Assembly: GCF_008831285.2 (NCBI RefSeq)
Contig: NC_045145.1
Span: 6,754,802 to 6,818,801 of the forward strand
Length of the DNA: 64,000 nucleotides
Direction: 5' to 3'
Source of the DNA: Nymphaea colorata
Lineage: Eukaryota; Streptophyta; Magnoliopsida; Nymphaeales; Nymphaeaceae
Below the pieces are notes generated by a model. That model did not search any database, was not told where the DNA came from, and saw only the letters and a list, made by a program, of their open reading frames with translations. Every line of letters starts with the position of its first letter. Position 1 is the stretch's first letter. A program made the position numbers and the translations under genes. Below, in pieces: positions 56,001-64,000 of the stretch.

Positions 56001-57640
56001 TATAAGTGATTCACAAAGTGGAAGCATAAACAGAAAAGGTGGTACCAAATTTGAACTTAGGAAGATAGTGAATAAAGGGATATGATGTGCGAGAACCCGT
56101 TGTCAACAACAACACCCTATCAAGCACTTCTAGCTTTGGGTTCTCCTTGGGCAAACTGATGTACTTGATCAATACATTAAATACATAACGTCAAACCTTT
56201 AGCAAATGATACTTAGATTAGGAAGCCAGAATTAAAAAATTTAGAAAAACATGAAGCAAAAGGATCAATGGCCAATGAAGGAGGTGAAGTACGATGAACA
56301 GTGAAGTGACAACAAATAGATATTTTAAAATCCCCGCTAAGAAATAAAGGATGACAATAAGTGGAAATTGCATTACAAAGAGGCAAACAATCAAAGGAGA
56401 TTCTTCCTTCCAATAGAGTTCCTCTAATTGTGATGTAACAAACATTAAAATTGCAAAGAAAGAAAGAATCAGAGGAAGAAATAAGAGAAAGAACAAAAAA
56501 TAATAATCTTACACTTCAGCTCAAATCCATCCATAATGGAACTGAAATCCAGTAAAAGAATGAATCTATCTATAAAACAATTATCTTGTGTTACAGAATG
56601 GTTGTATTCACATTAATAAAGACATCAACATGTGATGTGTCTTGGCTGGTCTAAGAAAAAAACTTACAACAATAGGAGTTTGGGATACACTTCCTTTTAC
56701 ATTGAAGGTCACATTACACCTATAGTTCATCTATGCCCTAAACCCTATGTGACATCATGTAACATAATTGTAATGCACTTCTCCAGGAATGGTACCAATT
56801 GTCACATACAGGAACGATACAAATAAGTGATATTCATTTTTAGAGTACTGCAGTATGTGAGTCCTAGAGACGTTGCCCTCAAAATTCTTAATTGTATGTT
56901 GTCGATAAGAAGTAATGGCTATACTTTAGGGTGTTGTTTATGACTATGAGAGATTTCATTGAGGAGGCTAGGGTAGGGAATGAAGGCAAATTGTCACTTC
57001 AAAAATGTTTAGATTTACACCCAGCAGGAATGGATCATTTAGGAAGAGCTTGATTCATCGATAAACATCACAACATAGTGGCAGGTCTTAATCTAATATA
57101 GTATATTTTAAGTGTTGAGCGATTGAATATATTGACTCTAGTGAAGACCGAATTTGTTCTATGTACAAGAGTTGTACACATGCAAGCTCTTTTATTTTAT
57201 TTTTGTAGGTGAAGGGTATTGTACTATATTAGATTGTATACATATTTTTGTTATTCCTCTATGTTTCTAGGGCCATACAATCCATCTGCAAGCATGTATT
57301 TTAGATACTTGCACAACCAATAAAATTTTTGGAAGTACTAGTAATTTATCTACCTATCATGTGTAGGTGGAAGAATGTTGGGTTTATGATACTAGATCTG
57401 CTTATAAAGGAAAAATCCAGATTTGAATATCGCTTGTGGGTAGTTACAAGAAATAATTAGCACTTTCTCACAATAGGGAAGTGGATGCTAGGACTAAAGG
57501 ATAGTAAAATTAGTGTACAATAGAGAGGAGGAACTTGGTTTTCTTGGTGTGCTAAGTGGTAGGGTTATGCATTGACGGACTAATTGGCATTTTTTTAATT
57601 AACAAGTAAATTGGTCTCCTGTCCTAACCGTATGCAAAAT
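53080..57640. other. AT-rich region without recognisable genes
   Basis: About 4.6 kb with only short, motif-free open frames. It might contain the 5' LTR and leader of the copia element that begins near 57650, but I found no primer-binding site and no match to sequence beyond 61620. Otherwise nothing is assignable. Confidence 0.5.
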
Positions 57641-57654
57641 GAAGGGGTAACCAT

Positions 57655-58430
57655 CATCCAAGTGAGTAATGGATGGGCACACAAAAATCACAAATACCTT
57701 GCTTGATGGTCTTGACTATATGTTGTGGTCTAAGGTTGTTACTTGATTTTTGAGTGGGAAGACGAAACTAAAATATATTGATGGTGTTAAGAAAAAGCCT
57801 CCTATTAATGATCTTAAATACATGGAATAGGGATCTACTAATGATATTGTTGCACCTTCGCTTATGAATTCTATGAAGCCAAAGATTACTGCTAGCTTCA
57901 TGTTCCTATAGACCACCAAAGATCTCCATAGCAAGCAATACAATAAATACTACATGTATGTATCAATCATCTCAAAATAAAGGTAGCTTAACAAAAGGGA
58001 CATCACCAATAACTGAATACATTGTTACTTTCAAAGGGAGTTTGGACGAAATGGACATCTATGCTTCATTAACTACTGACCTCTCAAAGACTAAGAAGCA
58101 ACGCGTGCAAGAGTGCATTTTTGAAACTTTGGCCAGAATAACAAATGACTGAACAATTTTGCACTGAAATCCTCATGGTCCATGAACTACTCGCTCTTGG
58201 ACTGGTTTGTTCTCTTCTCAAGGCCTTGGGGACTCTAAACGATGGGAGTCAAGAAACTAATAATGAAGACAAGATGACCTTTTCTACTAATAATGATACT
58301 AATGCAGCCAACAGTGAGAAATCATTTAATTCCAAGTGTGAGACTAGCAGAAGACTCAATTGCACACATTATAAGAGAAATCGACATACTTGCGATATAT
58401 AAAAAAATATGTTGGTTTCTTCGTAATAGA
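57655..58430 (+). pseudogene. Copia element 2: Gag relic
   Basis: The Gag start is recognisable as NTLLDGLDYMLWSKVVT (from about 57685), then GKTKLKYIDGVKKKPP, NDIVAPSLMNSMKPKITASF and TTKDLHSKQYNKYY, the UBN2-type layout of copia Gag in which a few TGG or Glu codons are now stops. Near 58363-58425 is a damaged zinc knuckle (CTHYKRNRHT...CWFLRNRPD, with the second Cys replaced by Tyr and a frameshift). Gag would form the particle. No start codon or LTR is identifiable upstream. Confidence 0.75.
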
Positions 58431-61400
58431 CCTGACAAAATCCCGAATTCATCCTCTAAGAGTGATGGCCAAGGCCAAGAAAAAAGGATAGAAACACTAG
58501 TCATGCCAACCAGGCCACTTCTTCTTCAAAGCATCAAATTATTAGAAAAGTTGGCTGAAATAATAAAGGAACTTCTAGTTCAAAAGACAGCTTGCATCTT
58601 TATTAACACCATCATAAAAGGCAAAGACAAATCAAGTATGGCCCCCACTATTATTGATAATCCTTCTCTTAATATTCACAACACCCAATGGGTAGTCAAC
58701 TCAGGTGCCACTAACCGTATGGCCAACAAGTTGTTTGGTTTAAATTTTTTCTATCACACTAGAGATATTGTTCCCATGGCAGCTGCTAATGGGGCTCCTG
58801 TAGCCATGAAAGAAAAATGTATTGTAGATTTTTTTTTTGGTAAAAATCATACTTGTGACGTACTTGTCATGTCGAGCTTACCACAAACTTATGGTCGGTT
58901 GCCAAAATCGCAAGGAATTAAATTGCAATGTATTTTTTTTTTTTTTGGTGCTACTAATGTCATCTTTTAGGATAAGACGACTTAGAAGACGAATAGTGAG
59001 GGGCAACTTATCAATGGGTATTATCTTATTAGAACTTAGGAACAAGTATTAAGCAAGGTTTCTATTGATGTTGGAGAAATCTGGCACTCATGAAACATAC
59101 ATCATCTAAAATTTTAGATCACTTATTTGCTAAACTTTGTTTTAATAATATTACATGTGATATCTTTAAATTTGCTAGGATGACTAGACCAAAATTTCCT
59201 TTATTTGAATATATTTTCAAAAAACGATTTCATTTGATTTGATTCATCCTGATATTTGGAACCCTACACGCATTGAATCTGTGGATGGATTTCATTATTA
59301 TGTCTTGTTTATTGATCACTTTTCTATGACTACTTGGTTCCATTTTATGAAGAATAGATCAAAAGTGCTTTCTCACTTTAACACTCTTTATAAAATGATT
59401 GAGGCTCAGTATAATTCCAAAAATAAAATGTTTTAGATTTGACAACAGTATTGTGTTAAAAAAACATGATTTTAAAATTTTTATTGTCGCACGTGTTATA
59501 AAGCATGAGACATCTTGTGTAGATACACCTCAGAAAAATGGTGTATCTGAGAGAAAAAATAGACATTTGCTCAAGGTCATCAAAATTTCTTGTTTCAAAT
59601 GAATGTATCTAAGAATCATTCGGTCAGAGATATGCCATTTCTACAGCATGCTATGTCATTAATAGAATGCCAAAAAAATGTCTTAACTATACTAGTCTCA
59701 TTGTACATCTCATAGGATCTTAACCTAAGCTTGATCATCTTCAAGTTTTGGGTGTGGCATATGTGTAACAGCATCAATCGACAATTGATGTGTTGGGCAC
59801 TCGTTTTATCCAATGTACTTTTATGGGTCGTGACATGCAAAGCATGGTGTGTGTTTCTCCAAGAAGGACTTTATTTCATGTGCTGTTCATTTTAATGAAA
59901 ATCAATCATTTTTTGATGTCAACTATGAAGGGCACACTCTCCTACCTTGCAGACTATGATGGCTTGTTCATGACCTTTGTTGATGTATAGGAGACCAATA
60001 AAGTTACTCAACCTGGAAATAAGTATAGGAGACCTACAGATGATTATGAACCAGCGACACGAAGGATGTTCAAACCAATTCAACACCTCTTTGAAAGTAA
60101 AAAAGAATAAGATGTGCCCCCACAAGCCTAACTGACTATAAAACATCCTCCATCAACAAATATGTGACATATGACAAGGTTTCGTCTAAACATGCCAAGC
60201 TCATTAGGAAATTCGATAAAATTCAAGAGCCTAAAACTTTTCAAAATACCAAAAAAGTTCCTAATGGAGTTAGCAAGGAAATGGATGAGGAGCTGCAAGC
60301 TTTAAGATGGAACAAAACATTGGAAGAAGTAGTTCCACCCAAAAACACAAACATAGTGGGATGCAAATGGCACTATAGAGTGAATACAAAAGCAATGGAA
60401 CTTTAGAAAGATATGAAGCCTGATTAGTAGCTTGAGGATTTGTATAGATTAATGGGCTCAAATATGAAGAAACATTTGACCTAGCTACAAAGTGAAGTGA
60501 CTGTGAATATTACTTTCCCTTACTTGTAACATGAATTGGAATCTTCACCAATTAGACATGAAAAATGCATTCCTGTTAGGAAAATTGAGAGAAAATATCT
60601 ATATGTCTCTATATCCTGGACATCCTAATGAAGGAAAAGGCCATCTCTACAAACTCCAATTTCCCAAAGCATGGTAGATAAAGCTTTGCTAGGCATTGGA
60701 AAAACATAATAGTATAAATGTCACACAAATAACAGCATACGTGTTAAAAGACAAGGAGAAAACATCACTATAATTGTAATCTATATGGACGACATATTGG
60801 AAATGATACTAAGAACATTTAGAATCTCAAAAATTACTTGAAGCAAATACTTTCTTGGCATTGAAGTTGCCCAGTCACATAAAGATATTTTATTACGTAA
60901 AAAAAAAAGTGTGCACGACCAGTTGACACTCACATTGGTCCAAACTTCAAAAAATTGGACTATGTGATAGCAAAATTGAATTTGAAAAAGAGAGGTTTCA
61001 ACGACTTATTTGGTAAGTTAATATAGCTATCTGTTACACATCCTATCATTTCTTATGCTATGAATATTATTAGTAGGTATATGAAGAATCCAAGGGAGTC
61101 AAACATGAAAGCAGCCAATCACATCATTAAATATGTGAAAGGTACACACATGCAACGTCTCTGATATAAAAGAAACAAGAATATAATTGGCAACGTCAGG
61201 TTTATGAATGCTGATCGGGCAGTGGACACTACTAAGAAATGATCCAGAATGATATATTGCATCTTCATAGGTGGAAATCTAGTAGTCTGAAAGAGCAAAA
61301 AGAAAAATAATTATTGTCAAGTCTAGTGCAGAAGTAGAATACCATGCAACAACATCAAGTGCTAGTGAACTCATATGGACTAATTACTTAATTAAAGAGT

Positions 61401-61620
61401 TGGGTTTTAAAATTACCAAGACTATGGACATGTTGTGCGGCAACAAGTCAGCTATGTATATATCTACAAATCCAGTAATTCACAAGACAACTAAACATAT
61501 TGAGATTGACTATCATTAGCCAAATCGTGAGAGATTGGGATCTCACATAATAGGTATAGATCGAGTCGCCAATGCGTTTTAAAGGAGTTCCAAGGTAAAG
61601 CTTTAGACAGCAACGAGCAA
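58430..61620 (+). pseudogene. Copia element 2: Pol relic (protease, integrase, RT, RNase H)
   Basis: Order as in Ty1/copia. The protease box is WVVNSGATNRMA (about 58690-58725; the catalytic Asp of DSGA is Asn). A pre-integrase zinc region near 59070-59190 (CDIFKFAR, with the second Cys lost) follows. Integrase has DGFHYYVLFIDHFSMTTWF and, near 59540, QKNGVSERKNRH (catalytic Glu present). RT has DEELQALRWNKTLEEV, NIVGCKWHYRVN (60349-60384) and IYMDDIL (60780-60800). RNase H has SSAEVEYHAT, LCGNKSAMYI (Asp to Gly) and KHIEIDYH (Asp kept, 61490-61515). Dozens of stops make this much older than the 24333-29313 element, and its sequences differ enough to be another family. Confidence 0.83.
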
Positions 61621-61699
61621 GTGGGGATGTCAGAATATCTCTGCCCCACTTGAAGCAGAATCTTAGAAATGCTGCGATCATGAGAAAGATCAATTGCTC

Positions 61700-62060
61700 T
61701 ATTCTCATCATAGTCAAGCATGAAATGAAATTGTATAAAGATTTTAGAATATTAAGCAATGGTAATCCAATTCACTCAGCCTTCACGCAACGTGCATCAT
61801 ATTTATGGAAACTCTCTTATGCTTGTCTTCTTGCAGTCAAGGCTCAAGATGTATGGAGGCAAGATGAAGAATATTGACAAGATGATAAGAAGGAAGTTGA
61901 TCTCTCTCCCATGGATGGGAGCTCCTAAGCTGAACCACATAAATCTTGTGCCTTGCCTCTCTCTTTTTATCCTCTCCCTCTCCCTATTCTATGCTACTAT
62001 CATTCAGTATATTTTCAAAGAAATTGCAAGCCTTACGCAAACGAAAAGATTCTCTGTTTT
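61700..62060 (+). repeat. Probable 3' LTR remnant of copia element 2
   Basis: The stretch 'gaagttgatctctctcccatgg' to 'ccacataaatcttgtgccttgcctctctctttttat' resembles the transcribed part of plant copia LTRs and directly follows the RNase H end. No second copy was found, so the assignment rests on position and resemblance. Confidence 0.35.
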
Positions 62061-62069
62061 TTCCCTCAT

Positions 62070-62670
62070 CACTCAAAAAAAAGGCTTTACACTTTTTTAT
62101 CTATTCAAAGACATGCGTTTAGTAAAAAAAAAATTGAACAGGAAAAAAAGAAAATTAAAATCGTGCTAACCTTCCCATGGCATCTATCTTGGGAAAATTT
62201 TCACCTTGTTTGATCTCCGAACGTACAAATGGTGGAATTTCATACGTTTGGTACACGTTCCTAAGACTTTTTTCCGAGGGTTATCAATTAGCAATTAGCA
62301 ATTGTTAATTTGGACAGGCCTGCAATATTGCTTCCCCATCTAATTAAGCATTGATCAAATAAGAAAGTGGTTCCTACGTTTGAACAGCGCTGCATGCAAA
62401 AATAGCATGGTAGGAAAATTTTCATCAAGGTGCAAAGCTTCCCTAACCGTCACCGACGTTGAGGGAAATTCATTTGTGGTGCTTTCTTGGTTCCGACAAT
62501 CTAGTTTCCAGCACTTAAGCTGTTCGTTTAATGCGGGTTCAGATCAAGCAAAAAAGAGAAGGAAAAAAAAAAGTAGTTTAGAACTCGATATTCCATCGCT
62601 TTTGGTGGATAGGTTAAGATATTGACTCGGAAGCTGAAATTTGCAAATTTAGAAGCACAAGTTGCTAGTT
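62070..62670. other. Intergenic, no gene seen
   Basis: No recognisable coding sequence. An 81-codon open frame at 62380-62625 (ending in a Lys-rich stretch) has no known motif. Confidence 0.45.
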
Positions 62671-62675
62671 TTGTT

Positions 62676-62729
62676 CATATAAAACGATCACCGAAGTAGT
62701 GTCCATATAAAACGATCACCGAAGTAGTG
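62676..62729 (+). repeat. Tandem duplication, 28-bp unit
   Basis: 'catataaaacgatcaccgaa' plus 'gtagtg' occurs twice without mismatch, at 62676 and 62704. A perfect short tandem duplication implies it is recent. Confidence 0.95.
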
Positions 62730-62810
62730 AAAGGCAAGAGTTGCGTGTCAAATGGCAAGTTGAATTTGCAACGAGGCATGTTTCACTAATAAAAGGAAAA
62801 CAAGCAATGA

Positions 62811-62818
62811 GTGAAAAG
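62811..62818. repeat. 8-bp target-site duplication, left copy (gtgaaaag)
   Basis: gtgaaaag precedes the element at 62819. gtggaaag follows it at 63809-63816, matching at 7 of 8 positions. Confidence 0.8.
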
Positions 62819-63808
62819 TAAGGCTGGGCATTGGGCCGGGCCGAGTCGAGCCGGGATAACAATGCCAAAATTTTAGCCCGGTAACTATATCAGGCCGGCC
62901 CGAGGCCCATAGTATATCGGGCCTAGGGCTTCATATTATTCCCGAGGTCCGGCCCTGCCCGGCCCAATTAGCAGGCTTTTTTAGAGGAAAGGGAGTCGAC
63001 CATGTTGTCGACATAGGAGTCGGCGCTGACGGGCTGGGAGCCGACAGTGTCACCTTCGAGGCTGAGAACGAATTTGGCATTGGGTAGAGGGTTTTGGCAG
63101 GGATGACGGCGGAGGGGGAGAGGTTGATGGTGTCCCACAAGGCGGTGAAACAGCCGTCGGTGGGGAGGTACTGGTTGTTTGAGGAAGGGGTCTAGGTGTA
63201 GTCGATGGCGAAGGAGAAAATCGACGGAGGGGTTCATTGGGACGTCGAAAGACTTGATGCCCTTGAACTCTGCACCGTCGCTCCACTGCTTCTGCACATC
63301 CGCCTTCTTCAATCCACAGTATCAACAGAGTTAGAACAGAGGTATAGAGAGCGAAAGAGAGGGAGAACAAGAACTAGACAAACCCTTTAAGAAGAGAGCA
63401 AGAAGGAAGCCGAGCATTTGGGAACTGATGAAGGCAGCCATAAAAGACAGAGATTCAAGAATATTTCTCGGAGGATGGAGAGATTTAAGCTGGTAAAAAA
63501 ACATCTTGCAGCCACATATGTCAGAGGAGAAGGACGAGGGAGAATGAAATTAATTTACAAACTCTAACCTAAGTACTAAATTACTTTTTTTGAAAAAAAT
63601 ATATATATATTTTTTTTAGTCACCGTGGGGGCTTTTCGGGCCCAGACGGTTACAGTCTCAAGCCCCCCCCCCGTTAAGGTACCCGGCCGGGCCGGGCCTG
63701 GTAAGCTCAGCCCGATAACTATTTTTTCAAAGGCCCTGGCCCAGGCCCAGGCCTAGGTCCGAATCGGGCCGGGTACCTGGCGGCGGCCCGGCCCGATGCC
63801 CAAGCTTG
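62819..63808 (+). mobile_element. Non-autonomous GGCC-type hAT element with captured GC-rich interior
   Basis: 990 bp, beginning TAAGGCTGGGCATTGGGCC and ending GGCCCGATGCCCAAGCTTG, its inverse. GGGCCGGGCC-type repeats lie at both ends, and a near-perfect 8-bp duplication flanks it. It is the same family as 31347-32217 and 4856-5642. Positions 62975-63320 are GC-rich and coding-like (see separate entry). There is no transposase. The inner sequence near 63540-63640 is T-rich, unlike the ends. Confidence 0.9.
62968..63370 (-). pseudogene. Captured coding-like fragment inside the hAT element, unrecognised
   Basis: On the minus strand all three frames stay mostly open through a GC-rich stretch. 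One opens with QKQWSDGAEFKGIKSFDVPM; another gives QYLPTDGCFTALWDTINLSP and then PAKTLYPMPNSFSASKVTL. The codon-like third-position GC bias and position inside a gene-capturing hAT family suggest a host exon, perhaps with a frameshift between the two readings. I could not assign a family. A CTC/GAG-rich leader-like stretch lies just upstream on that strand. Confidence 0.4.
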
Positions 63809-64000
63809 GTGGAAAGGGATGCAGCAAGCTGAAGACCTGCGTTTGAAGAGCACGGAAAAATTTTTCCTAGGAAGCCGATTCCCGTCCACCCACTCAGAGA
63901 AGAAATATAGATGAGGAATTATCAGACATGTTTAAAAAAAGAATCTAGCTACCACATTCTTTCGCCATGCATGCCAAGTGCAGAAATTCTTTTCATGTTT

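Noticed and set aside
1-64000. tRNA or rRNA genes
   Set aside because: I looked for the tRNA B-box pattern (GGTTCGAATCC) and rRNA core sequence and found neither; only the tRNA-complementary primer site of the copia element is present.

Overview
This is plant nuclear DNA, almost certainly angiosperm. It is AT-rich and dominated by plant-type transposable elements: Ty1/copia retrotransposons, LINEs whose ORF1 is of the DUF4283/zinc-knuckle kind, hAT elements with GGGCCGGGCC or GGATCGGATTCGG subterminal repeats, and a PIF/Harbinger-like element. It also holds two plant cystatin-like gene relics and a captured pectin-methylesterase fragment. I cannot name the species. I found no intact host gene, no rRNA or tRNA gene, no CRISPR array and no prokaryotic feature.

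Layout. Positions 1-6590 hold an inverted-repeat arm (1-2035), a segmental-duplication block (2041-3872) and a second duplicated block (3872-4620). Inserted at 4856-5642 is a non-autonomous hAT element with a perfect 8-bp target-site duplication that carries a broken piece of a pectin methylesterase gene. From 6590 to 15510 lie two related hAT-type insertions. The second (8773-15510) has 22-bp perfect terminal inverted repeats and a decayed hAT transposase (BED finger, core, C-terminal dimerisation region). Positions 15512-17165 are duplicated again later in the window. A dead LINE occupies 17330-19650. Positions 20555-24327 hold the second inverted-repeat arm, a 489-bp tandem duplication and direct paralogues of the first part of the window.

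Positions 24333-29313 are a copia element on the minus strand with both LTRs, a 5-bp target-site duplication, primer-binding site and polypurine tract; its gag-pol is broken into three pieces. A minus-strand cystatin-like gene with one premature stop follows (29780-30115), then a block duplicated from 16200-17165, a GC-rich hAT element (31347-32217) and a 4.3-kb PIF/Harbinger-like element (32744-37040) carrying a Myb/SANT-like relic. A second, more damaged cystatin-like copy lies on the plus strand (37626-37940). It is followed by the second copy of the 1.85-kb segmental duplication (38580-40430), MITEs, and a LINE relic on the minus strand (about 41590-42620). Two further LINE relics lie at 45240-52990. 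About 4.6 kb of unassigned AT-rich DNA separates these from a very degenerate second copia element (57650-61620). A last hAT element with a near-perfect 8-bp duplication is at 62819-63808.

How it fits together. The window reads as a decayed cystatin-gene neighbourhood that was copied in direct and inverted orientation and then repeatedly hit by transposons. Shared MITE insertions show that some insertions came before the copying. The hAT elements, the copia element and the Harbinger-like element are found in only one copy of their flanking sequence, which suggests they came later. No cooperating gene system is visible. The most interesting items are the gene-capturing hAT elements, the paired cystatin relics and the insertion chronology preserved by the nested repeats.
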